Part shown: positions 36,125 to 45,076 of the stretch, piece after piece
Numbering within the stretch: position 1 is the first letter of the stretch
Layout of the letters: each line of letters opens with the position of its first letter
From: Candidatus Methanosphaera massiliense
GTDB lineage: Archaea; Methanobacteriota; Methanobacteria; Methanobacteriales; Methanobacteriaceae
Assembly (NCBI RefSeq): GCF_028890305.1
Contig: NZ_JARBXM010000001.1
Span: 1,615,592-1,679,591, forward strand
DNA length: 64,000 nucleotides
Direction of reading: 5' to 3'
Notes under the pieces: model-generated
The model's database searches: none
Told to the model about the DNA's origin: nothing
What the model saw: the letters and a program-made list of their open reading frames with translations, nothing else
Made by a program: the position numbers and the translations under genes

Positions 36125-37219
36125 ATGAAAACAACTGTAAGTATAATTAAAGCAGATATTGGTAGTGTTGGTGGACACGCAGTAACACACCAAAAACTAA
36201 TGGATACATGTAATGCACATTTATCTAAAGCAAAAGAAGAAGGACTATTAACCGACTTTTATATAACCCATTGTGGTGACGACATAGATATGATTATGAC
36301 CCACACAAATGGTCCAGACAATGAAGAAGTACATAAACTAGCATTTGATACATTCATGGATGGAGCAGAAGTTGCAAAAGGTCTTAAATTATACGGTGCA
36401 GGTCAAGATTTATTAAGTGACACTTTTAGTGGAAACATAAAAGGTATGGGACCAGGAAGTGCAGAAATAGAATTTGAAGAAAGAGGAGCAGACCCTGTAT
36501 TCACATATTGTTGTGATAAAACAGAACCAGGAGCATTTAACTTACCTCTATTTAGAATGTTTGCAGACCCATTTAATACAGCAGGATTAGTAATCGACCC
36601 TAAATTACACGGTGGATTTGACTTTGAAGTATACGATGTTATAGAAAACAGGAAAGTAACAATGTCATGCCCAAGTGAAATGTATGATTTACTAGCATTA
36701 ATCGGTTCAACTGGAAGATACGTAATAAAAAGAATCTTCAGACACTCCGATGGTGAAATAGCTGCAGCAGTAAGTACTGACAGATTAAACTTAATGGCAG
36801 GAAAATACATAGGTAAAGATGACCCAGTAGCAATAGTAAGATCTCAATCCGGATTCCCAGCAGCTGGAGAAACAACTGAACCATTTGCATTCCCACACTT
36901 AGTAAGTGGATGGATGAGAGGATCACACAACGGACCTTTAATGCCTGTAGGACAAGCAGACGCAAGACCTGTAAGATTCGATGGACCTCCACGAGTAATC
37001 GGTCTTGGTTTCCAAGTATCAAACGCTAAATTAGTTGGTCCTGTAGACATGTTTGCAGATCCAGCATTTGATGAAGCAAGAACAACTGCTACTAAAGTAG
37101 CAAACTACATGAGAAGACATGGTCCATTTGAACCTCACAGATTACCTGCAGATGAAATGGAATACACAAGTCTTCCAGGTGTACTTGAAAAACTAGAAGG
37201 CAGATTCGAAGATATGTAA
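36125..37219 (+). CDS. fbp: Fructose-1,6-bisphosphate aldolase/phosphatase
   Basis: Bifunctional gluconeogenic enzyme of archaea that makes fructose-6-phosphate from triose phosphates. The 364-residue protein starts TVSIIKADIGSVGGHAVTH, with metal-binding acids and HCGDDIDMIMTH, then LYGAGQDLLSD, GMGPGSAEIEFEERGADP, FPAAGETTEPFAFPHL and PARFDGPPR-like RPVRFDGPPRVI. Length is full. CTAGGAGGT is a strong ribosome-binding site. Confidence 0.96.
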   Translation: MKTTVSIIKADIGSVGGHAVTHQKLMDTCNAHLSKAKEEGLLTDFYITHCGDDIDMIMTHTNGPDNEEVHKLAFDTFMDGAEVAKGLKLYGAGQDLLSDTFSGNIKGMGPGSAEIEFEERGADPVFTYCCDKTEPGAFNLPLFRMFADPFNTAGLVIDPKLHGGFDFEVYDVIENRKVTMSCPSEMYDLLALIGSTGRYVIKRIFRHSDGEIAAAVSTDRLNLMAGKYIGKDDPVAIVRSQSGFPAAGETTEPFAFPHLVSGWMRGSHNGPLMPVGQADARPVRFDGPPRVIGLGFQVSNAKLVGPVDMFADPAFDEARTTATKVANYMRRHGPFEPHRLPADEMEYTSLPGVLEKLEGRFEDM

Positions 37220-37638
37220 GTACATATCCAATATAACCTCCTTTTTTTAGTAATAACTATTTTCAAATAAAATTTTCCTAATTTTTAAAATACAACATTT
37301 TTATCAGAGCCATTATAACTAATTTTACATGATAAGAAAGAATTTACAAGATTATTTTACATCTATAAAAAAGTTGATGAAAATAAAAATACAACAATTA
37401 AGTTATAAAATTACATCATTTTTGTTTACAATACAACATTTTTCAAGAAAATGAAACATTATAAAAAAGAGTAATGAAACATTTCAACTGTAAATACAAC
37501 ATATTAAAAAAAGAATACAACAATGAATATATAAAAATCTAACATTCCAAATATAATACAACATTCCAACAAATGTTCTATAAAAAAAGATAATTGTTTC
37601 ATTTAAAAAAAAAATAATAAAAAAAAAGGAAATAGAGT
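37220..37638. other. Convergent gap filled by a phased repeat array
   Basis: Lies between the 3' ends of fbp and metX, so no promoter is expected. A T-run near 37243 ends fbp. The rest is dominated by the AATACAACATT-type array described separately. Confidence 0.7.
37291..37603 (+). repeat. Helically phased array of AATACAACATT elements
   Basis: Nine core units start at 37390, 37412, 37432, 37452, 37475, 37495, 37516, 37538 and 37557, steps of 19-23 bp, i.e. two turns of the helix. Units read TACAACATT, TACAACAAT, TACATCATT, TGAAACATT, TACAACATA or close variants, usually preceded by AA or AAA. A perfect copy lies upstream at 37291, weaker ones at 37326 and 37345, and an inverted one at 37595-37603. 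Spacers are not conserved. Such a layout suits a protein that binds one DNA face cooperatively. Confidence 0.75.
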
Positions 37639-39111
37639 CTATTTATCTAATAAATTAGATATATGAGCAGTAGTAATACTACCAATAACTTTATCCTCTT
37701 CATCAATAACTGGTAAACCAGATATATTATGTTCCTTCATTTTAGTAGTAATATCAAAAATTGAATCATTTTCATGACAAGTATATACATTTCTAGTCAT
37801 GATATCCTCAATATTTTCTGCATTAGTAGCTATTGCCTTGGATAAATCCCATGCTGTAACAAGTCCTACAATTTTCTCATTAGTATCTACAATAGGAATA
37901 TGTGTTTTATTACAAGTCATCATTAATTCGGCAGCTTCTTTAATATCAGCACCATCAGTTAATGTTATAACCTTATGAGACATTACATCTTTTACCCTTG
38001 CTTTTGATAAGAAATTACTGATTATGTAATTCATTTGTCCATTTTCAATTAGAAAAGCATCATGTCCATATTCAGAATTTAATCTAGAATAACTAACATC
38101 TACATTATTTGATCTGAGTGCCATTACTATATCTTCCATGTGTTCATGTGTATATAGCCAATCTGAAGTTATTGACATTATAAGCATTCTTGCTGTTATT
38201 GGTTTTAATGCTTCTTCTAATGAATTATTGTTTCTTATATCAAAATAATCTAATGCTTTTGTAAGATATAAATAACTATTTGCATCAAATCTTTGCGTGA
38301 ATGTAACTCCTTGATGTTCAAGATAACTTTCTACCTGAAATTCATTACTAAAATCATAACTAAATGTATTTTTGTCCTGTAGCCTACGACCAAATTTTTC
38401 ATACATTGATTCATTACTTAGATAAGTTATATGAGCCATCATACGTGCAACAGATAATCCTTGTTCTGGTCTTTTATCAGTATGATAATAATCACCATTA
38501 TTCCAGTTTACATCTTCTATGATAGAACGTCTTTCAACAGCATTGAATGCAATTTGTTGTGGTGTTGAATATGCACCTGATGCTATCATTATTGCATTAC
38601 GTACTATGTCTGGATAAGATATTGTCCATTGTAGTACTTGCATTCCACCCATAGATCCACCTACTACACAATATAAGTAAGGTATTTCAAGATGATCAAT
38701 TAGTTTTTTCTGTGCATGTACCATGTCTGTTATTGTAACTATAGGAAAATCAAGACCATAATAATCACCAGTGTCAGGATTTATATCAGAAGGCCCTGTT
38801 GTTCCTTTACAACTACCTATAACATTAGAGCATATTATGAAATATCTATTAGTATCTAAGGGTTTTCCCGGACCTATTATTATATTCCACCAACCAGGTT
38901 TTTTATCACCATTATGCCATCCGGCAGCATGTGCATCACCTGTTAAAGCATGACATACTAGTATTACATTGCTTTTTTCATTATTTAAAACACCGTATGT
39001 TTCATAGGCTATTGTTGGCTTTTTTAAAATATCTCCAGTTTCTAATTTTAAATCCTCATCCATATGAAAGTAATGTGTATCTACAGTTCCTAAAGATTTC
39101 TCATATGACAT
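37639..39111 (-). CDS. metX: Homoserine O-acetyltransferase with C-terminal CBS pair
   Basis: Activates homoserine with acetyl-CoA for methionine synthesis. Residues 1 to about 370 are the alpha/beta-hydrolase MetX domain: [23 protein letters not shown]-type entry, [14 protein letters not shown] with the nucleophile serine, [11 protein letters not shown] and the late GHDAFLIE histidine/aspartate. From about 375 to 490 are two CBS domains ([39 protein letters not shown]), which often bind adenosyl ligands such as SAM or AMP and could give feedback control. GGGAG precedes the ATG. metY is next upstream on the same strand. Confidence 0.94.
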   Translation of the reverse strand: MSYEKSLGTVDTHYFHMDEDLKLETGDILKKPTIAYETYGVLNNEKSNVILVCHALTGDAHAAGWHNGDKKPGWWNIIIGPGKPLDTNRYFIICSNVIGSCKGTTGPSDINPDTGDYYGLDFPIVTITDMVHAQKKLIDHLEIPYLYCVVGGSMGGMQVLQWTISYPDIVRNAIMIASGAYSTPQQIAFNAVERRSIIEDVNWNNGDYYHTDKRPEQGLSVARMMAHITYLSNESMYEKFGRRLQDKNTFSYDFSNEFQVESYLEHQGVTFTQRFDANSYLYLTKALDYFDIRNNNSLEEALKPITARMLIMSITSDWLYTHEHMEDIVMALRSNNVDVSYSRLNSEYGHDAFLIENGQMNYIISNFLSKARVKDVMSHKVITLTDGADIKEAAELMMTCNKTHIPIVDTNEKIVGLVTAWDLSKAIATNAENIEDIMTRNVYTCHENDSIFDITTKMKEHNISGLPVIDEEDKVIGSITTAHISNLLDK

Positions 39112-39382
39112 TGATTTTCTCCCTTAACAATTGTAATTAAAAATATATTTATTTTTTTATACATTTAATTATTATTATGTTTCTTAGTCCAAATTTAATT
39201 ATTTTTTAAAAAATTAATAATTAATTTAATTAGAATTTAAAAACAGGCTTTAATTTAATAAATAATGTAGTATTGTGAGGGTCAAAATATAATATAAATG
39301 AGAAATGATTCATTCATATCTTTTTTTCTTAAATATAAATTTAGAAGAGAAATGATTCTTCTAATAATAATATTCATTGTAT

Positions 39383-40672
39383 TTAATTAACTTTTTCTAA
39401 TGCTTGATCAATATCAGCAATAATATCTTCGATATCTTCAATACCTACAGCAAATCTGATAAGATCTGGTGTTACACCAGTAGCTCTTTGTTGTTCTTCA
39501 GTTAACTGTGAGTGTGTTGTTGATGCTGGGTGAATTATTAATGATTTAGCATCTCCAATATTTGCTAATAAGGATAATAATTCTACATTGTTAATAAAGT
39601 CAATTGCACCTTGATATCCTGCTTTTAATCCAAAGGAAACTATTCCACCATAACCTTTTTCAACATATTTTGATGCTATTTCGTGGTTTGGACTACTTTC
39701 TAATCCAGAGTAAGTTACCCATGCTACTTTTGGATGTTGTTCTAAGTGTTTTGCTACTGCTAATGCATTTTCACCATGTTTTCTAATTCTTAAATCTAAT
39801 GTTTCTAGTCCTTGTAGTAATAAGAATGATCCAAATGGGCTTGGTATTGCACCTGTATCTCTTCCAAGTACTGCTCTTATTCTTGTGGTGAATGCTGCAG
39901 GTCCTACATCTTTGTAAAATGATAATCCATTATAGGTTTCATCTGGTTCAACTAGTGCTGGGAATTTTCCATTGTCCCATGGGAAGTCACCTTTTTCTAT
40001 GATGATTCCGCCCATTGTTGTTCCATGTCCTCCAATATATTTTGTAGCGGAACTGGCAATTATATCTGCTCCATGATCAAATGGTCTTATTGTTCCAACA
40101 CCTACTGTGTTATCTACTACAAGTGGTATTCCATGGCTGTGTGCTATTTCTGATAATACGTCAAAGTCAGGTACATCTAATTTAGGGTTTCCTATAGATT
40201 CTACATATATTCCTCTTGTTTTTTCATCTATTGCTTTTTCAAATTCATCTGGTGATTGAGAATCTACGAATTTAACTGATCTTCCTAAATCTTTTAATGT
40301 ATTTTCAAATAATTCAAAGGTTCCGCCATATAAGTTATCTCCTGATACAATATTATCTCCTACTTTTGTTAAGTTGATAATAGTGTAAAAGATTGCAGCT
40401 AATCCTGCTGATGTTGCATATGCTGCACTTCCACCTTCAATTGCAGCCATTCTTTTTTCGAATGCTTCAGTTGTTGGGTTTGTTAATCTACTGTATATGT
40501 TTCCTGGTTCTTGTAATGCGAATCTTTTTGCAGCTTGTTCTGTATCTTTAAATACATAAGATGTTGTCTGATATATAGGTACTGCTCTAGAACCTGTTTC
40601 ATCAGTATCTTCTTGTCCTGCGTGTAATCCGATTGTTGCTATATTTTTCTTATTCTTAATTTGGTATGACAA
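39383..40672 (-). CDS. metY: O-acetylhomoserine sulfhydrylase
   Basis: Forms homocysteine from O-acetylhomoserine and sulfide; PLP enzyme of 429 residues. Marks: ATIGLHAGQ, PIYQTTSYVF, YSRLTNPTTEAFEKR, VSGDNLYGGTFELF, VVDNTVGVG, the Schiff-base lysine in SSATKYIGGHGTTMGG, and SLIIHPASTTHSQLTEEQ. Start is TTG 40672 (AAGGAAGTG upstream). With metX it gives a bacterial-style trans-sulfuration-free route; separated from metX by 271 bases. Confidence 0.95.
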   Translation of the reverse strand: MSYQIKNKKNIATIGLHAGQEDTDETGSRAVPIYQTTSYVFKDTEQAAKRFALQEPGNIYSRLTNPTTEAFEKRMAAIEGGSAAYATSAGLAAIFYTIINLTKVGDNIVSGDNLYGGTFELFENTLKDLGRSVKFVDSQSPDEFEKAIDEKTRGIYVESIGNPKLDVPDFDVLSEIAHSHGIPLVVDNTVGVGTIRPFDHGADIIASSATKYIGGHGTTMGGIIIEKGDFPWDNGKFPALVEPDETYNGLSFYKDVGPAAFTTRIRAVLGRDTGAIPSPFGSFLLLQGLETLDLRIRKHGENALAVAKHLEQHPKVAWVTYSGLESSPNHEIASKYVEKGYGGIVSFGLKAGYQGAIDFINNVELLSLLANIGDAKSLIIHPASTTHSQLTEEQQRATGVTPDLIRFAVGIEDIEDIIADIDQALEKVN

Positions 40673-40925
40673 TTTAACACTTCCTTATAATTAATTTTGA
40701 TTTATTCGTACTGATTATATGTTTATTTTTCTTTTAATTTAAGATTTTAATGCAATAATTAGATTCGCATTATTTCATGATTGTTATCTATATTTATATA
40801 TTTGTATTTGAAAATAATCACTTTCTTATTATTTGTTTAATATTATAATTTTAAATTCATATTGCTATATTGTTAATAGGAAATAAATTATATTCATGTT
40901 TTGATTGTTGTGTAATAATCTTATG

Positions 40926-40953
40926 GTATACTTAGGGGGTATATTAAGTATAC
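40926..40953. promoter_or_regulatory. Inverted repeat GTATACTTA-N10-TAAGTATAC
   Basis: Perfect 9-bp arms around GGGGGTATAT, a rare G-run in this AT-rich DNA. Operator-like; it may serve metY (about 255 bp away) or the coiled-coil gene. Confidence 0.5.
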
Positions 40954-41016
40954 TTTGCTTTTCTAATATAATTCATTATTTCCATTTATATGAAATTCAA
41001 ATCGTTACCTCTAAGG

Positions 41017-41034
41017 ATATAACAATAGTTATAT
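41017..41034. promoter_or_regulatory. Inverted repeat ATATAAC-AATA-GTTATAT
   Basis: Perfect 7-bp arms directly upstream of a TATA-like box at 41043-41051, where a bound factor would touch the BRE/TATA region of the RHH/coiled-coil gene. Confidence 0.5.
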
Positions 41035-41081
41035 TTTAGGTAGTATATAAACGTTATGAAAAAAGACACCTAATAATCAAA

Positions 41082-41132
41082 TACAACATTCAACATTAAA
41101 TGCAACAATTAATAAAAACAACATTCAACAAA
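41082..41132 (+). repeat. TACAACATT cluster before the RHH/coiled-coil gene
   Basis: TACAACATT at 41082, TTCAACATT at 41089, TGCAACAAT at 41101, AACAACATT at 41117 and TTCAACAAA at 41124, in the likely 5' untranslated region. Same element and orientation as the array at 37.3-37.6 kb. Confidence 0.65.
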
Positions 41133-41165
41133 AAATATATTAACAAAGAAAATAACGGGAATAAC

Positions 41166-42233
41166 ATGACAGAAGATAAAATAGTAAGAAAAAGTATACA
41201 AGTAAAAGACAAAACATGGAATCAATTTTTAGAAAAAATAGAATCAATATATGGAACTACATACAAAAAAACAGGAGAAGCAATTGAAGTAGCACTAGAA
41301 AATTATATAAACAATGTAAATAACAATCAAGATAACACAGAAGAATTAAAAGAAACAATAAACAACTTAGAAAATAATAAGAAAGAATATGAAAAACAAA
41401 TACAACAATACAAAAACAACAATACAGCAATTCAACAAGAAATACAACAATTCAAAGAACAAGAAAAAGAAACAAAAAACAATATAACAACATACCAAGA
41501 AACAATAGACAAACAAAACAACCAATTAACTGCCAACAAAACTACTATAAAAGAACTAGAAGAAACAATAAACAATCAAAAACAAGAAATAGAACAATTA
41601 ACAAAGAATAACAACCAACTACAAGAAAATAAAATACAAGAAAAAACAACAACAGAAAATCTAACAAATAAAATAAAGGAATTAGAAACAAACATTGAAA
41701 CCTACAAAAAAACAGAAAAAACATTACAAGAAGAAAATAAAAAGCTAAATCAGGAAAATATTCAACTAAAAATGGAAAATAATAATTATATAAAAGATAG
41801 TGAAAATAAAAATGAAAAAGAAGAACTATTCCAACAAGCCATAGATGAAACCAATAAAAGAAATCAATTACTAGAAGATGAACTTGTAAATCTTAAAGAA
41901 GATAAGAAAACAAACAAAGAAGTGATTGAAGAATTAAAAAATGAAAGAAAAAAATTACGTACGGATAATAATCAGATATCTCAAACTCTAGAAGTAACAG
42001 AAGAACAATATGAAAATCAATTAATAGAATATAAGAAATTAGTTAACAAAAGAGAACATACACAGGAAGTACTTAACAAACAACAATTTGAATTAAATGA
42101 AGCATTGAAAAAACTTGAAAGATATTCCTATGCAATGGGAAAACTAGAAAATATGAGTTTAATTGATAGAATACTAAATCGTATTCCATCAGAAGTAAAA
42201 GAATTATCCGCACCAAAAGAGGATAATCAATAA
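41166..42233 (+). CDS. Ribbon-helix-helix plus long coiled-coil protein
   Basis: 355 residues from ATG 41166. The longer frame from 41100 would translate the repeat cluster into low-complexity sequence, so I reject it. Residues 1-50 fit a CopG/MetJ-type ribbon-helix-helix (strand VRKSIQVKD, helices TWNQFLEKIESIYG and KTGEAIEVALENYI). Residues about 55-315 are an almost unbroken N/Q/K/E-rich coiled coil; a short conserved-looking tail (LIDRILNRIPSEVKEL) ends it. RHH domains bind DNA as dimers. A DNA-binding, rod-forming protein is the likely reading; function unknown. Confidence 0.75.
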   Translation: MTEDKIVRKSIQVKDKTWNQFLEKIESIYGTTYKKTGEAIEVALENYINNVNNNQDNTEELKETINNLENNKKEYEKQIQQYKNNNTAIQQEIQQFKEQEKETKNNITTYQETIDKQNNQLTANKTTIKELEETINNQKQEIEQLTKNNNQLQENKIQEKTTTENLTNKIKELETNIETYKKTEKTLQEENKKLNQENIQLKMENNNYIKDSENKNEKEELFQQAIDETNKRNQLLEDELVNLKEDKKTNKEVIEELKNERKKLRTDNNQISQTLEVTEEQYENQLIEYKKLVNKREHTQEVLNKQQFELNEALKKLERYSYAMGKLENMSLIDRILNRIPSEVKELSAPKEDNQ

Positions 42234-42276
42234 AAAGAATTTCACATATTCCCATTTTCTTACTACTTATTTTTTA

Positions 42277-44145
42277 TCAATAGAAATCATTTAAAAATAT
42301 TGTATTTAGTGGTGATACCACCCTTACTAATGCTTGAAAATTCTCTGCATGGGACAATAGAGAAATATTTCCAATCAATATCAATTTTTTTCTAGATCTT
42401 GTTATTGAAACATTTAGCTGATTCTTATCTGCTATGAATCTTTTCTGAAATTTCGTTAAAGACCCCCTAAAACTCTTACAAAAACTTATAATTATAATGT
42501 TTTTCTCTCTTCCCTGAAATCTATAAATTGTATCTGTTTCAATATTATACTCCTGTTTTTGTAGTATCTTTTGTATGTATAGTTTTTGTTTTCTATATGG
42601 CGTTATTATACCTATTTCCTCTTCAGAAATATTATTCGATATTAATGTTTTTATTAAGTTTAATATTAGTTCAACTTCATATTTATTACAACATCCATTA
42701 GATTTCTGTGTTTCATCATAATTCATATTAGAAGTATCTATAAATGTTATTGGATCTTCATTTAATAGAATATTATCCTGTTTTTTTAAAATAATTCTCT
42801 GATTAGCATTGGTCTCATTTGTTTTTAATCTACCATTATAATAAAGTTTACTTGCTATATCGGATATTTCATGATTCATTCTATATTGAATATTTAGGAA
42901 CGTATAATTATCAGGATATTTTTCTATAAGTAGATTAAATATAGATTTATTTAATGAGGGTATTGTATTATTATTAGTTATTGGTTGTAACTGTTTGTTA
43001 TCTCCTATTAATATAAATTTATTAGTTTTCATCAGGGGTATTAACGAAAGATATACGGGTACTTGGCTTGCCTCATCCATTATCATATAATCAAATTCTA
43101 TGTCCTTAGTTAAGTAACTTGATGATGAGAGTACTGTTGAAGCTATTATAGGTATGGTCTTGAGTAATTTGTTTTGTATAGCTTCCTTTATTTCTTGAAT
43201 TTCGGAGTTTAACTCAGTAATCTTTTGCTCGTAATTCTTATTCTGAGTTTCTTTAATATTTTTATGTATGATGTATTCAGTATTCTTAGTTCTTGTTATT
43301 TTCTGTATTATTTTTGATAATAGTGATTCTTCTATTTTTATATTTGGTTGCTGTATTACATCTTGTCTTTGTATACTTCTTTTTACTTCCTGTAACTCTT
43401 TTTTTCTTTTTAATATCTCTTTGTATTGTTTATCTTGTTTTATTTGATTATTTATAGTGTATTTCTTTGATGTATCCTGTATTTTTGAAGTATTTCCTAT
43501 TCTTAATATATCTTCTTGTGGTATATCATCTAATTTTTCTAGGATGTTATCTAAAGCTATATGAGTATGTGTTGTTATTAGTATCTTCATTCCTTGTTTG
43601 TATAGTTGTTTAATTATTTCTATTATTGTATGCGTTTTTCCTGTTCCAGGTGGTCCTTGTATTATATGGAATTTGTTTGCATTTAATGATCTTTGTACTG
43701 CTAATTCCTGGTTTTTGTTAAGATTTTGAATGTTGTATTCTTTATTCTGAAATGTTGTATTTGTCTTATATACTATTGTATTTAATGTTTCTTTGTTGGA
43801 ATTATTTATTTTATCATCTTCTATGGATGATTCTAATTCATGTAACTTTTTAATGATTATATCTTGCTGTATATTATGTAGTTTTACTTCTTGATTTGTA
43901 TGGAATTCATGTTTTTCTTGTAGTTTTATTGTAATATTCTTATTTCTATTCTTGATTATTGTTCCTTTGATTCTATTTAATTCTATTTGTGTATTTACTT
44001 TTAGTGCTGTAGGATTATTTAAGGATATTTCTATAATATTATCCTGTATTTTATTTATTTGAGCTTTTTGAGTTTGATTATCTTGTTGTTCTCTTTTTAT
44101 TAATTGTTTTAATTGATACGTTAATTGAGTATATTTTTTATTCAT
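42277..44145 (-). CDS. Superfamily 1 helicase (DNA2/UPF1/IGHMBP2-like)
   Basis: 622 residues. An N-terminal beta-rich stalk-like part (1-110) precedes motif I GPPGTGKT at 164-171, motif Ia TTHTHIALDN, a charged insertion (about 210-320), motif II DEASQ, motif III GDNKQLQP, IV QYRMNHEISDIASKLYYNG, V and VI (TIYRFQGREKNIIIISF; NVSITRSRKKLILIG). ATP-driven unwinding of DNA or RNA 5'-3' is known for the family. It converges with the RHH/coiled-coil gene, 43 bases between stops. No nuclease domain is seen. Confidence 0.92.
   Translation of the reverse strand: MNKKYTQLTYQLKQLIKREQQDNQTQKAQINKIQDNIIEISLNNPTALKVNTQIELNRIKGTIIKNRNKNITIKLQEKHEFHTNQEVKLHNIQQDIIIKKLHELESSIEDDKINNSNKETLNTIVYKTNTTFQNKEYNIQNLNKNQELAVQRSLNANKFHIIQGPPGTGKTHTIIEIIKQLYKQGMKILITTHTHIALDNILEKLDDIPQEDILRIGNTSKIQDTSKKYTINNQIKQDKQYKEILKRKKELQEVKRSIQRQDVIQQPNIKIEESLLSKIIQKITRTKNTEYIIHKNIKETQNKNYEQKITELNSEIQEIKEAIQNKLLKTIPIIASTVLSSSSYLTKDIEFDYMIMDEASQVPVYLSLIPLMKTNKFILIGDNKQLQPITNNNTIPSLNKSIFNLLIEKYPDNYTFLNIQYRMNHEISDIASKLYYNGRLKTNETNANQRIILKKQDNILLNEDPITFIDTSNMNYDETQKSNGCCNKYEVELILNLIKTLISNNISEEEIGIITPYRKQKLYIQKILQKQEYNIETDTIYRFQGREKNIIIISFCKSFRGSLTKFQKRFIADKNQLNVSITRSRKKLILIGNISLLSHAENFQALVRVVSPLNTIFLNDFY
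43729..43800 (-). repeat. Phased AATGTTGTA copies inside the helicase gene
   Basis: AATGTTGTA at 43729 and 43751, ACTATTGTA at 43772 and TTTGTTGGA at 43792, steps of 22, 21 and 20 bp. This is the reverse complement of the TACAACATT element, inside coding sequence around helicase residues 116-139. Could be chance, since it encodes Tyr-Asn-Ile and Asn-Thr-Thr codons. Confidence 0.4.
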
Positions 44146-44813
44146 AATAAGTTATTACTATTTATAGTAATTTGTATTAATAATTATTGTGATATAACAA
44201 TTAAAAAAAATAGTTTTAATATGTGTTAGAAAAATGAATATAAAACATGTTAATTGTTCTATACTCATTTTCCATAGGATATAATTTTCTACTAACCTAC
44301 ATTAGTAGATATTTGAAATATATTATTTCATAACATCTATAATATAATAGACTAAAATATTTTTAGATATTAAAAATTAAATTTAAGTTATTTTTATAAA
44401 TTTAACATAATATCCAATTGTTTAATTTTTTATAATTAAACAAATAATATTTTATTTGAAGTATATAATAAATTTTTTATCAAAAACTCTAATAATTAAC
44501 TGAAAATAAATTCAAAATATATTATTTTAAATATTATTTTTACCTGTATAGAGCTTCATACTTATTATAATAAGATTATATGATATTTAATCTAATTTAG
44601 AGCTTTTTTATGGAAATGTTGAAATTTATAAATATTCATAACACAATGTTGTAATCCCTCATGAAATGTTGTATTCTCGAATAGTAAATGTTGTAATTCA
44701 AAACTTTGTTAGAATTACTATATTAATAATATTATGTTGGAAAAATAACAATATACTAATATATTTATTTTCATAAAGTAGTTAATAAGTAGAATCATAA
44801 GGAGTATTTTTTC
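44146..44813. other. Divergent gap, helicase and 86-aa coiled-coil gene
   Basis: About 670 very AT-rich bases. Must carry both promoters. Its right part has the third phased cluster (44615-44714). No gene seen. Confidence 0.6.
44615..44714 (-). repeat. Phased AATGTTGTA cluster (inverted orientation)
   Basis: AATGTTGAA at 44615; exact AATGTTGTA at 44645, 44665 and 44687; a weak TTTGTTAGA at 44706. Steps of 20, 22 and 19 bp in the last four. On the minus strand the units read ATTACAACATT or AATACAACATT, as in the 37-kb array. Lies 100-200 bases before the 86-aa gene. Confidence 0.7.
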
Positions 44814-45074
44814 ATGAGTGACGAAAATAGCATTGAAAATCTTGAAAAAAGAATTAAGATACTAGAAAATGAATTAAATGAAGAAAAATTAAACTATAAA
44901 AAGCAGGCAATGGAAATAGGTAAATTTGTTTTTCAAAATGAAGATTATGAATATGAAATAAAAAAGTTAAAAGAAGAAAATAAAAAACTAAAAAAAGAAA
45001 ATGCTGAGTTAAATGCATTTAAACAGGAAGTAGAATCCTCAACAAGTTGGAAGTTAAAATCAATACTAAAATGA
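44814..45074 (+). CDS. Small coiled-coil protein, 86 residues
   Basis: Almost wholly heptad coiled coil (residues 5-70; LEKRIKILENELNEEK, LKEENKKLKKENAELN), ending SSTSWKLKSILK. A similar S-x-SWKL tail often closes coiled-coil parts of glycosyltransferases, so it might be a fragment of such a protein or partner one; uncertain. AAGGAG precedes the ATG. The stop lies 2 bases before the convergent nitroreductase stop. Confidence 0.7.
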   Translation: MSDENSIENLEKRIKILENELNEEKLNYKKQAMEIGKFVFQNEDYEYEIKKLKEENKKLKKENAELNAFKQEVESSTSWKLKSILK

Positions 45075-45076
45075 GT

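Larger units (their letters stand above)
40673..41165. promoter_or_regulatory. Divergent control region, metY and RHH/coiled-coil gene
   Basis: Contains a 9-N10-9 inverted repeat (40926-40953), a 7-N4-7 inverted repeat (41017-41034), a TATA-like GTATATAAA at 41043-41051 and a cluster of TACAACATT elements (41082-41132) before the ATG at 41166. Confidence 0.6.

Noticed and set aside
37390-37565. Phased array considered as a CRISPR array
   Set aside because: Repeats are only 9-11 bases and variable, steps are about 21 bp, and there are no Cas genes; it does not fit a repeat-spacer structure.
41100-41165. N-terminal extension of the RHH/coiled-coil protein from ATG 41100
   Set aside because: It translates the TACAACATT cluster into low-complexity residues; the RHH fold begins right after ATG 41166.
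40673-41165. SAM riboswitch upstream of metY
   Set aside because: No conserved SAM aptamer core could be found; the region is AT-rich with simple inverted repeats.
41401-41460. ACAACA-type repeats within the coiled-coil gene as part of the phased element
   Set aside because: Steps are 12-16 bp, not about 21, and they follow from Gln/Asn codons of the coiled coil.
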